Positions 9,188 through 21,100 of a DNA stretch of 64,000 bases are shown here, piece by piece. Below the pieces are notes generated by a model that saw only the letters and a list, made by a program, of their open reading frames with translations, did not search any database and was not told where the DNA came from. The translations under genes and the position numbers were made by a program. The first letter of the stretch is position 1, and each line of letters opens with the position of its first letter. This stretch comes from Neovahlkampfia damariscottae (taxonomy: Eukaryota; Heterolobosea; Selenaionea; Neovahlkampfiida; Neovahlkampfiidae), in contig JABLTG010000090.1 of assembly GCA_016618085.1 (NCBI GenBank), forward strand, positions 17,814 through 81,813, read 5' to 3'.

Positions 9188-9952
9188 TCACATTGCCTTT
9201 ACCAAAGTTATTGTCTTTCTTCTTACTTCATGAGTATTTCTTATCAATTGAATATCTTCAAAAAAATTATTCAAATTAAAAAGTAAACAAAATGAAACGA
9301 ATATAAATTGAATGTAAATTACAGTATTATAAAATTTGTTGATTAAAAATATTTCATAAAACAATCTTCCTTCTAATAAAAAAATTGCAAAGATTCTGTT
9401 AAAAAAGAACAAGAAAATATCAAAATAATGCAATATGAAAGGTGCATCGAATAAATAATGTGATGGGTATTTAAAATATGAATAATGTAGAAAAACAGTG
9501 TATAATTCACCCCATAAAGTGATGATTATAACAATACCTCCTGTTCTGTTCAATAAAACACTTAAATAAGCAAAAACGATAACAGAGTGGAAAATGAAAT
9601 AATGAATTCTACGTTTTAGAGTTCCTTTTGAAGTTAGAAATCCCATTGAAAATAAATCAACAATTAAATAGCCTAAAGTTATATAAATCCATTTATCAAA
9701 AATTTGATGATGTGATTCGACAATGGAAAAGTCTTTTTGGGAAAAAATAGTTTCATAGTTAAATAATAAATCATATGAAGTTCCAATGGACGTTATTATA
9801 GCAAAACAAAAATTTGTGGAATCATTTGAAAATTCAACCAAATCAGAAACTTTGAATTTCCATTCAATTTGACGTCTATTATTTTGTGTATAGTTGTATA
9901 TATAAATAAATAAGAATGAGAAAATACCAAATGAATACCAAAAGTAATTCAT
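9188..9952 (-). CDS. TLC-domain multipass membrane protein (TMEM56/FAM57-like)
   Basis: Predicted membrane protein of 254 residues with about six to seven hydrophobic segments (for example YFWYSFGIFSFLFIYIYNY, WIYITLGYLIVDLFSMGFL, IVIIITLWGELYTVFL). Characteristic TLC features are RRIHYFIFHSVIVF with its charged/His pair, a central GGIVIIITLWGE, and YLFDAPFILHYFDIF. TLC proteins handle sphingolipids or other membrane lipids, but this subgroup has no settled activity. I chose the ATG at 9952 because a CCAAT-type box (9980-9985) lies about 28 bp upstream; a longer frame from 10012 would contain that box. Confidence 0.7.
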   Translation of the reverse strand: MNYFWYSFGIFSFLFIYIYNYTQNNRRQIEWKFKVSDLVEFSNDSTNFCFAIITSIGTSYDLLFNYETIFSQKDFSIVESHHQIFDKWIYITLGYLIVDLFSMGFLTSKGTLKRRIHYFIFHSVIVFAYLSVLLNRTGGIVIIITLWGELYTVFLHYSYFKYPSHYLFDAPFILHYFDIFLFFFNRIFAIFLLEGRLFYEIFLINKFYNTVIYIQFIFVSFCLLFNLNNFFEDIQLIRNTHEVRRKTITLVKAM

Positions 9953-10093
9953 GTTTTTATTGTTTGGATAAATTGGATTGACCAATGAAATGAATTGATG
10001 AAAAATTATCATCAAGAAGTTTCTTGAGTCAAATAAAAAAAGAAACAATCGCAATTCTTAAGAATTCAACATTGATTTGAAAACATTAAATAT

Positions 10094-10320
10094 GTGAATT
10101 TTTTTGGAAATTTAGAAATTTTTAAAAAGATACCAGAAGCAGGAATTCAACAGCCACTTTCATTTTTATTTGTTCATTACACTTTACACAAAGGTGTTCT
10201 TTTAGAAATTTTGGGACCAACATTAGCATTATTTTTTCAATTTGATATAAATTCAACTCAAGATATCTTAGTATCATCCTTTATCAAGATTAATAAGATT
10301 AGTTGAAGCATCAATCATTT
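10094..10320 (+). pseudogene. Coding-like fragment without a start codon
   Basis: An open stretch of about 70 codons reads protein-like (KIPEAGIQQPLSFLFVHYT, GVLLEILGPTLALFFQFDI) but has no in-frame ATG and no clear splice acceptor. Part of the following 60 bp continues plausibly in another frame (LSRLIRLVEASIIFGVN). I read it as a gene remnant in the 0.57-kb gap between the TLC gene and the gene at 10522. The rest of that gap holds only the CTATTGGTTGA box near 10479-10489. Confidence 0.25.
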
Positions 10321-10521
10321 TTGGGGTGAACAAATCTATCGGACAGAGCAAAAGAAATGGACCAATGAACTCTTGTTTATTCACTTGGTTATTTTTTTTC
10401 AATTTTCAACTTTTTTAAGTATTTTAGAACTACAATTTTGATTCTTCAAAAAATTTCATTGGTTAAACTCTGCAAAGTATTCCTCTCTATTGGTTGATTT
10501 TTTTTGTGATTCAAAGACGTT

Positions 10522-11069
10522 ATGAAAAACAGAACGAAGAAAGAACTTGATGAAAAAAAATTGATTTTATCTCCAGAAGCACGTTTTCTGGAAAGTAAAT
10601 TGGCAGATACTGTCGTCATACTCTATTATAAATCTAATGTACTTGGATTCATACCAAACTTTGCGAAATACTTTGAGCAACCTGGAAATCCAAATAAACT
10701 TCATCTTCGCAGTGTGATTGATGGAGTTACAAAAAAATTTGACGAAAATGAATTGTACTTTGGGTTCAAAAAGTTTATGCTGAGTTGGAAAGACATAAAG
10801 GATGAATTCCACAAGACATCCGATTTAGAAACACAAATCAGCGAATTTGTGAAAGGAAAGTATGCTATTAATGTGGGTATTATGACAAAAGTTGAAGTCT
10901 GAAACCATTACTTCCTTTTTCTTTTCGTGGACATCGTGTTTTTGATGTCAGAAATTACGATGGTGGTGTAGAATATAGAATCCAACAAAACCCTGGTGTA
11001 CTTATGGATATTGTCAATTTTTTGACCTTTAAAACAGGATTTATTTGGACAAACAAACTGGAAAAATAA
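10522..11069 (+). pseudogene. Unknown protein gene with probable frameshift at about 10895-10905
   Basis: The ATG at 10522, 33 bp after a CTATTGG box, opens 126 codons (SPEARFLESKLADTVVILYY, KLHLRSVIDGVTKKFDENEL, FVKGKYAINVGIMTKVE) and stops with TGA at 10900. Immediately after, a second frame is open for about 54 codons and looks like the same protein continuing: PLLPFSFRGHRVFDVRNYDG, VLMDIVNFLTFKTGFIW. I found no GT-AG pair that joins the two frames, so a 1-nt indel (mutation or assembly error) is likely. I do not recognise the family. If the short form is real it is a 126-residue hypothetical protein. 11070-11332 shows nothing convincing. Confidence 0.4.
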
Positions 11070-11332
11070 AAATTTAATTGTTGTCAGTACCCAATGCTCT
11101 AACAAATATATGAAAATCTCATGTTGAATTGTGGAAATAGTGAACCAAATTCTCAAGGGTGAGAAGTGTTGATCAGCCAAACATTGTAGGAAATTTTAGA
11201 TGAACCTTATGAGTTTGACTACAGTTGTCTTTGAAAATTTTTTATTTTGTGATTAAAATTCATGAATTCAGGGCAAACTATTAACTTTTTTCAAGTCTCG
11301 ATTTGATTTTTATAAGAAGTTGTAAAAAAGCT

Positions 11333-12019
11333 TTATTCAAAATCTTTGCTGACATTTTTAACTGTTTGTGAAGGTAGTAATGTAGAATGTGAATAATTTT
11401 CATGTTCAATTGAAAAAGAAACTTTTTTTGAATTCTTAAATTTTTCAATCTGTTCAGAAGAAAAATTGAACTTCAAAAAATGAATTGAAGAAGTTTTTCC
11501 ATTTTCATCTGTTCGATCAGGATTTATAGGTATACCTTTAATCTTTTCATTTTCAAATTCCAAAGCAATAAAATTTTCAATATAAGAAAGTTGTTTCAAT
11601 TTTTCTAATCTCTTTTTTTCATTTTCAATTTCAATCATGAAAACAGCAACTAATGACTTTCCATCTGGTAATAATGATTCATATGCTTCAATTTCATCAT
11701 CAAATGAATCTTCATTTCCAAATTCAATACAAACCATTTCATGAATTTGAACAAAAAGCGTGTCATAGTTTTCAAAGACAATTGATGAAAATGGACCAAC
11801 ATTTAACCTTCTTTCGTTTTTAATTTTTCTTCTCATTGTTATAGCATCTTTTCTAAATTTTGTTTTGTATTCTTCAACGTTAAGTAAACAATCACTTTTG
11901 GTAATTTTTTTTGAAGTTTTGAAATCTGAAGGAAATGTTGTTTTAAAATTGATATTTGAATTAAAATTCAATTTAGTTGTTTTTAATATTTGATGTTGAT
12001 GTTTGATGTATTTTCTCAT
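11333..12019 (-). CDS. DUF3501 family protein
   Basis: 228 residues, single exon. After a basic leader (MRKYIKHQHQILKTTKL) that could be a mitochondrial presequence, the body follows the DUF3501 pattern in order: KSDCLLNVEEYKTKFRKDAI, RRKIKNERRLNVGPFSSIVF, ENYDTLFVQIHEMVCIE, DDEIEAYESLLPDGKSLVAV, FMIEIENEKKR, then a C-terminal PINPDRTDENGKTSSIHFL. In bacteria this domain usually sits beside Fe-S oxidoreductase and rubrerythrin-type genes; its biochemical role is not settled. No such partner is adjacent here. The start is the ATG about 20 bp downstream of a CCAAT box at 12040. Family call is confident; the mitochondrial location is inference. Confidence 0.8.
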   Translation of the reverse strand: MRKYIKHQHQILKTTKLNFNSNINFKTTFPSDFKTSKKITKSDCLLNVEEYKTKFRKDAITMRRKIKNERRLNVGPFSSIVFENYDTLFVQIHEMVCIEFGNEDSFDDEIEAYESLLPDGKSLVAVFMIEIENEKKRLEKLKQLSYIENFIALEFENEKIKGIPINPDRTDENGKTSSIHFLKFNFSSEQIEKFKNSKKVSFSIEHENYSHSTLLPSQTVKNVSKDFE

Positions 12020-12166
12020 GAAAAAAATGTGAAGAAACTGACCAATTGAATTCAATTTGTTCTGGACTCATCAAATTAATGGTGCTATCTGGACATAGAT
12101 CGAATTGCCAATATTGATTTTTGAAACATAATCTCTTTGAAAGAAAAATTTATTTTTATTGATTTA

Positions 12167-15100
12167 TTAATTGAACACTCTCACAGCAGAAGTTTGTTGC
12201 ATTGGACCAAGTCTGATACCAGTAACTTTGAAAATAGCCGAATTGATTTTTGGTACAGAATAATCAACTGCAATAACAGCAGCCAAACCAAGACGATAAA
12301 ATAAACCTGCAAGAGCACCCATTTGTGCTAAATATTGAAGCAATGTTTGAATAACATTTTCTTTGATGACATAAGTGTTTGGACTTAAAGTGAAATCAAC
12401 AAGTAAAGCTGAACCAGATGCTTGGATTGTACCTCTAGAGGCAGTGACTAGATTTGAAAGATAACCTTCTGACTCTGAAGTAAATAAACCATCACCAAAT
12501 ATTTCAAATAATTCTAATACACCTGCTAATGGTGGTTGAGCATCATATTGAGCTGGATAAAGTGCAACAGACAATTGAGTTGGAATTGGAGTTGCAACTT
12601 CTACATCAAGTAATTCAATAGTACCATTAATTTGATGAGATTCTCCTGTGTAATGAGGTACAAATATTCTATATCTAATTAAACCTGAAACAGAAGGTAA
12701 CGTGAAATTGTATCCAAGTGAAACATCTTTTGGTTTACAATTTTCACAAGCCCAATAACAATCACATCCATAATCAAATAATTGACAATTTGATTTTCCA
12801 GGGTTTGTAAATCCATTTGTAGTTGTAATTGAAAATCCATTACAAGTTGTATTTTGACCAATAAATTGAGCAGTAACATTGAATGTTCCAGTGGCTTGCA
12901 ATGATTTTCCAGTTGTTTGCAATGATTCTGTAATGATAACATTGTCAAATGCAAATGTTACTGTTGATGATATCATGATAAATGTGATACCTAAAAGAAC
13001 AACAACTGTAATTAAACCACCATGATTTGTTTTTTGATAGAAATATGTAATGTGTGATAAATCTTGTTGTTTATCTACTAAAGTAGTTTTCTTTTTACTG
13101 AATGCAATATCAAATACTCTTAAGAAATTAAGTTGACGTGTAATGATAAAAATAACAATTAAAGCTCCAACAACTACAACAATTTCAAGGAATAGAATTG
13201 GCCAAATCAAAGAATTTTGAATAATCTCAATAGTTTGTCTTGTTGCAGCATCTCTTGGAACTCTTGGATCATATCCTTCTCCACGAACATCAAGTGTACC
13301 TAAAAATGAAGGAACACCAAGACCAGATCCAATTGGACAATATCCAGTACAATTTGTACAACTTGGACTTCCAGGAGCTTCAGCACGTGTATTTTTTGGA
13401 CATGGTGTACAAGAAATTGATGAAGTTTGAGCAACTTTTGGATTTTGAGTACCAATTGGACAAAGTGTACAATTGTCATTTGGCTTTCCAACTTCGAATG
13501 AATATGTACCAGCTGGACATGCTTGACATTCAATTGAATTTTCAACTGAAGAATAATAACCCTTTGAGCAAGTTGAGCATGATGTAGCATTCAAAACATT
13601 TGAATATTGACCTTTAGGACATGGAGTACATTCAGATACATCTTTCAAAGCAGCTTTTGTTGCATAAGTACCTTTAGGACAAGCAATACATTCATATGAG
13701 CCTTCTTTATTTTGATAAAACCCTAGAGGACAATCTAAACAAACACTATTTGGATTCTTTGGACCACTATCAAGTGAAAATGTTCCCTTTGGACATGGAA
13801 GACAAACATCTTTTGTATTTGGAAATGAAAATGGATCAGCATATGTTCCACGTGAACAATAAATACAACCATTATTTTTAGTTCCATTTATTTCAGTGTA
13901 AGAACCATGTGGACAAGTTGCACATAAAGTTTGAGCATCTTTTTCACCATAGGTTCCAGGTGGACAATATGGACAAGTGTTGTTTCTTCCTTCAAATGTT
14001 GAATTGGATCCTTCTGGACAAGGTAAACAAAAACTTGATGAAAATGCTCCTTCAATAGTGGAATAAGTTCCAACAGGACAATTCAAACATGTTGAAACTG
14101 AATTTGAACCAACTTCAATTGAATAAGTTCCAGCAACACATTTTGGACAGATAGTTTGTCCTAATTGAGAGTTGTAGGTTCCTGGTCTACATTGTTGACA
14201 GTCTTCAGATGAATTTGAACCCAAAACAGTTGAAAAAGAACCTAACGGACAGGATAAACAAGTTTCTCTCGAAATAGCTCTTGGAAATGAAGAGAAAAAT
14301 CCTGCTGCACAAGGAGTACATTGAGACAGGTTTTTAGCTCCAGAAAGACTTGAATAAGTTCCAGCAGGACAATCAATTGCTTGGGATACAGATACTGCTC
14401 CTTTAAGAGGTAAATATGTTCCAATAGGTGATAATTGACAAGAACTTTGACCAATTTGGTCATTGTATGTACCTTCAGCACATTTATAGCACAAATCTGA
14501 GGAGTTTGCTCCAAGGATTGCTGAGAATGTTCCAAGTGGGCAAGGTTTACAATCATCTTTTGAAATAGCAATTGAGGTATTTGAGAAAGTTCCAATTGGG
14601 CAAAGAGTACATGAAGATGATCCTTTCAATGCATAACTACCAGTTGCACATTTTGTACATGCTGATGGTTTGTCAGCTCCTTGTTCTGAAGAAAAGTAAC
14701 CTGCGTCACAAGGAATACAAAAATCACTGGAATTTGCAGCAATAGTAGTTGAAAAAGATCCTGCTGGACATTTTAAGCATGAAGTTTTTGAAGTAGCTGA
14801 CAAGATTGGAGAATAAGTTCCTGCAATACAAGATTCACAAATACTTGCTCCCAATACTGATGAATAAAATCCAGGAGCACATTGTCGACAATCTGTACTT
14901 GTATTTGATCCTAAAACAGTGGAAAATGTTCCAACAGGACAAAGTTGACAAATTGAGTCAGCACGAGCTCCAGCTAATGGTGAAAAACTACCTTTTGGAC
15001 ACTTGATACAATTAGCAATAGATTGACCACCTTCTAAAGGTTGATAAGTTCCGGCAGGACATTGTTGACAATCTTCTTTCTTCAATGAACCAATTGCATC

Positions 15101-18100
15101 TAAATATGTACCAGGAAGACATTTACTACAAACAGTAGCTCCAGATGAAGCTTCATATTCTCCTTTCCCACAAAGTGAACAAGTAGAAGAAGAATTTGCT
15201 CCAAAAACATTTGAAGATGAACCAGGTGAACATGCCAAACATGATGTGATATTTCCACCAAACACTAAAGAATATGTTCCACGTGGACAATCAATACAAT
15301 CTTTTCCACCAGGGTTTGAATAAGTTCCAGGAATACACCTTTTACATGTATCATTTGATGTAGCACCAAAAACTGAAGAAAAAGTACCTTCTTCACAAGA
15401 TTCACATGTGGTTTCGGAAATTGCAGCAATAGCAGTTGAATAAGTACCTGTTGGACAGAGTTGACATGCTGTACGTGCGTTTGAAGCAGTGTTTGGATTG
15501 TATGTACCAGCAGGACACAAAAGACATTCTGTAGCAGCAAGTTGTTCTGAATAAGTTCCAGGTTTGCATTGAATACATGATGCAGATGCATTAACACCAG
15601 TAACATTTGAATAAGTACCAGTTGGACATAATTGACAAGCAACTTCAGAAGTTGCTCCCAATAACTCTGAGTAAGTTCCGACTCTACATTTGATACATAA
15701 ATTTGATGAATTTAATCCAATTGTTGGTGAATAAGTACCAGCAGGACATGAAATACATTGAGACAAGGAAGATATTCCAAGTACATCTGAATAAGTCCCT
15801 ACTGGACATAAAGTACATGAATCTTTTCCAAATTCATCAGTATAAGATCCAACAGGACAAGCTTTACATGTTGAAGTTGTGTTTGCACCAACTACTGTGG
15901 AAAATGTTCCAGGAGCACATGACACACAAGCTGTTTCATTACCTCCAGGGTAAATATTATATGTACCAGTTGGACATTTTGTACAAGAAGTAGAACCAGC
16001 TGCTGAAAATGTACCTGAAGGGCAAATGTTACATTGAGATGAATTTGTTTGACCAGATACTATACCAAAGCTTCCAGCAGGACATTTAATACATCCACTT
16101 GTTGAATTTGTTCCAAATATTTCGGTGTATGTACCAGCTGGACAATCAATGCAAGTAGTTTCGGCATTTGCACCAAGAAGGGCAGAATATTTCCCTGGAA
16201 CACATTTTTTACAAACAGTTTCACCAAGAAGATCATTATAAGTACCTGCTGGGCAAACAACACAACTATCACTTGTATTTTGACCAGCATTTGGTGAAAA
16301 TGTACCGACAGGACAAACGTTACACAATGACAAAACATCAGCACCAGGTATGATTGAATATGTTCCTGGTGGACAATCAATACACTGAGAACTTGAATTT
16401 AAACCATAATTTGGTGAGTATGTGCCAGTTTTACATTTTTCACAACTTGTTGTCAAATTGAATTTGGTATTGAAAGTACCAGGTTCACATAATTTGCAAG
16501 ATGTTGAAGCTTCATTATCTTGATAATATCCAGGTGGACATGAAAGACAATAAGTTGATGAATCTGCTGCAACGGTTGTTGAATAAGTTCCCTTTGGACA
16601 TTTGATGCAAGATGATAAATTTCCACCAGCATAATCTAAATAAAATCCAGCTTCACAAGAAGTACATTCATAAGATCCTTCAGCTGAAACAAAACCAGCA
16701 GGACATTTTTCACAAGTTGAACTTGAATTTGCTCCTTTTTTAGCAGAGAAATAACCAGCAGGACATTTAATACAATCACTTGTTGAGTTTGCAGCATATT
16801 TTGTTTGGTAAGTACCTACAGGACATAAATAACATGTAGTAGCTGCATTTTCTCCTTTATCAATTGAATATGAACCTGGAGGACATTTATGACAAAATGT
16901 TGATCCAAGACCAGTTGTATAAGTTCCAGCTGGACAATATGAACAAGATTGTGATGAATTTCCACCAGTTTTTGGATTGAAAGTTCCATCAGGACATAAT
17001 GTGCAGTTGGCAATTGAAATTGATCCTAAAGCATTTGAAAATGTTCCAGCAGGACATTCAAGACAATTTGAACTTGAATTTGATCCTAATACATTGGAGT
17101 ATGTTCCTTTTGGGCAAAGTTCACAAAGGTTCACATCTGTGAGTTTTGAATTTGACGAAAATCTTCCAGCTGGACATTTGACACAAAAATGACTTCCTTC
17201 AGCATCAATGAAAGTGCCAGGAGGACAATCAATACAAGATGAAATATTTTTTGCCGCAATTTCTGAAGAATAAGTTCCTTTTGGACATTTGTTACAATAT
17301 GTGAAATTTCCACCTTTGAAAGAATTATATGTTCCAACAGGACAAACAGTACAACCAGTTGCTCCTTCATTTGAAACAGTACCTTCAGGACATTGTTGAC
17401 AAAATGAAACGGAATTTGCTCCTTTCGTATTTGAAAAGGTACCAGCAGGACATTTGAGACAATTTGAAAGTGCAGGTGCTCCGATTGTTGTGGAGTATGT
17501 ACCAGCTGGACAATTTAAGCATGTAGTTTCTGTATTTGCACCAATAGTTGTTGAATAAGTTCCTGGAATGCATCTACTACAGTTTGTAGTTCCTAACTTT
17601 GATGTATAAGTACCAGCAAAACATGGAGAACAAGTTTCACTGGAATTTGCACCAATTTCAGTTGAGTATGAGCCAACTGGACACGATTCACAAATTGCTA
17701 ATGATACTCCTCCAGTAAATTTATTAAATGTTCCAGCTTCACAAAGAGTACAAAGTGAACTTGAATTTAAACCTTCAGTTGGATTATAAGTTCCAACAGG
17801 ACATTCTTGGCAAGAATCTAAAGATGAGCTTCCACTATTTGGATTGAATGTACCAACTGGACATAATTTACAGGTAGAAGAAGCTTCTGTATCTCCATAA
17901 GAACCTGGATCACATGATTTACAAAATGTGATATTGTTCGCACCAACAGTTGTTGAGTAAGTACCCTTTGGACATTTGATACAAGAGGTAGAATTTCCAC
18001 CTTCATAATCCATGTAAAAACCACCTGGACATAAAGTACAAGATGTTGATCCTTCTGCAGAAACTGAACCTTTTGGACAAATATTACAAGTAGTTGGGTC

Positions 18101-21100
18101 TGTGGCTCCTGTAGCAGATGAATAATATCCTGCAGCACATTTTTGACAATCAGTTGTCGAGTTTGCAGCTAATTTAGTTTGGTATGTACCTGTTGGACAT
18201 TCCAGACATGTAGTTTGAGCATTTGCTCCAACAACATCAGAATAAGTTCCTTTTGGACATAAAGTGCAGTTTGTCGATCCAACATTGTCAGAAAAAGTTC
18301 CAGCAGCACATAATGTGCATTGTCTTGTGGTATTAGCTCCAGAGTAACCTAAATAAGTTCCAGCAGGACATAATTGGCAAGTTTCAATTGTTGTTGAACC
18401 GACAATTGTTGAGAAAGAACCAGCGAAACATTTTTTACATTGAGAACTTGTATTAAATCCTGTTTCATCAGCATAAGTACCAGCAACACATTTTTCGCAA
18501 GTATCAATTGAAATCGCTCCATATGCTGTGGAATATGTACCAAATGGGCACAATGAGCAACCAATGCTTCCTTCAGAATCAGAAAATGATCCTGGTGGAC
18601 AAGAAATACATTTAGTAATGTTATTTGCTCCAAAAATTGAAGAATATGTACCTTTTGGGCATTTCAAGCAAGATGTTTCATTTCCTCCAAATACTTCAGA
18701 GTATGTACCTTTTGGACAGTTCGTGCAAGACGTTGATTTGGCAGATGAAAATGTTCCAGGTAAACAGGTTTGGCAATCTGCTGGATTTGAAGATCCAAAA
18801 ACAGCAGAATATTTTCCAGCCAGACATGGTATGCAAAATGAACTGGAATTAGCACCAGTTGTTGTTGAATAAGTTCCAACAGGACAATTGAGACAAGTTG
18901 TTTTTGAATTTGCACCAGTTTCTTCTGAATATGTTCCTGGCTGACAAGAAATACAAGTGTCAGCACCAGAAATATCTGAATATGTTCCTGTTGGACAACT
19001 ATTGCAAGTTTCAAGTGTTGTAGCTCCTAATGCAGTTGAAAATGTTCCAATTGGACAACGTTGACAAATAATGTTCGATGATTGTCTGGTATATTTTGAA
19101 AATGTACCTGTTGGACAGAGTTCACAAACGCCAACTGATGTACCAGCAGTTCCATTAAAGTATCTACCAGCGGGACATGAAACACAATCATCATGAGTGA
19201 AACTACCAATTTTATCATTGTATGAACCTGATTCACATGATAAACAACTTGTAGATCCCGTTTTATCTTGATAAGTTCCAGTAGCACATTTTTGACAAGT
19301 TAAATTTGTATTTGCTCCGACAATGGCAGAATAACTACCAATCGGACAAGGAATGCATGAAGTTTCATTTCCATTGAATACTTCAGAATAAGTACCAGCA
19401 GGACAGTTAATACAACTTTTTAAACCTTTCAATGAATATGTACCAGGTGAACATGATTGACAAGTTGCATTTGATACTGCTCCAACTTCTGAAGAAAAGA
19501 ATCCATCTGGACATTTTATACAATCATTTGATGTATTTGCAGCTAATTTAGATGAAAATGTACCTTCTGGACAAGATATACAACTTGTAACAGAATTTGA
19601 ACCCAAAGAAGTTGAATAAGTACCGGCACCACATTTTTCACAATTTACTGTTCCAGTTGTGATAGAGTAAGTACCTTTTTCACATAAATTGCATGTGGTA
19701 CTTGCATTTGCACCAGAAGTTTGAGAAAATGTCCCAGTTGGACAGAGTTGACAAATAGAAATTGAATCAGCTCCCGTAATCGATGAAAAAGAACCTTTTG
19801 GACAATCCACACAAGCCAATGATGAATTTGCACCAACTGTTGTTGAATAGGTTCCTGCAATACATTTTTTACATGTTGATGAGGATTGACTTTGAATTTC
19901 TGTTGAAAAAGTACCTGCAATACAAGAAGTACATGATATACTTCCTTCTTCATCAGCATATGTTCCAGCAGCACATGGTTGGCATGAAATATTAGAAGTT
20001 GCGCCAACATTCATGGAGAAGGTACCTTTTGGACATTTTTGACATGCCAAAAAAGAGCCATTTGTATTCGGATTGAATCTTCCTGCTGGACATAATGTGC
20101 AAGTTGTTGAACCACTTGCAGAATATGAACCAGAAGAACAAGGAAGACAAACTGAATCATTTGTTGCTCCTATTGTTGGTGAATAATAACCTTCAGGGCA
20201 TTTAACGCATAAATCTGAGGAATTTGCTCCTTCAATTGAACTATAAGTTCCTCCTGGGCAGCCTACACATGTTGTGAGAGCATTAGCACGAGATATTGTT
20301 GAGTAAGTACCAATTGGACATTTAATACAAGCTGTAGCTCCCAAGGTTGTAACATATGTACCAGGTTGACAAGCTAAACAATTTGAACTTGAATTTGATC
20401 CAGTAACTGTGGAATAAGTGCCAGGTTCACAAAATTCACATGTAGAAATTGTTGTTCCTCCTTCAAAAGGAGAAAAAGTTCCTGGTAAACAAAGTTGACA
20501 CAATGAACTCGAATTTAATCCCAAAGTGTTTGAGAAAGTACCAGTCGGACATTTTATACATGAATCTTCTGATGTACTTCCATTATTTGGATTGTATTTA
20601 CCAAGTCCACATAATTGACAATTTGTACTTCCCTCAACATCAGAGTAAGATCCAGCTGGACAACTAAGGCAATCACTTAATGAATTTGCTCCAATTTTTG
20701 TTGAGTATGTACCAGTTGGACATTTGTTGCATGAATTTGTGTCTCCTCCTGAAGTGATAGAATATGATCCAGCTGGACAACTTTCACAACTTGATGAATT
20801 CACTGCCGAGTAAGTTCCTGAAGAACAAATTTGACATGTTGAGTTTGAGTTTGCTCCTATAGCTGTTGAGAAATAACCAGCAGCACAAATTAAACATGTT
20901 TCACTTGTAGTAGCGCCTATTGTAGTTGAATAAGTACCTTTAGAACAAGGAATGCATGTTGTTACATCTGTTGCCCCAACTTCTGATGAATAAGTGCCAG
21001 CAATACAAGATGTGCAATTTGAAGATCCAGGTAAAGAAGAATAAGTTCCTTGAGGACATTGAATACAGACATCTGATGATCCTACTTCCTTTGAGTATCG

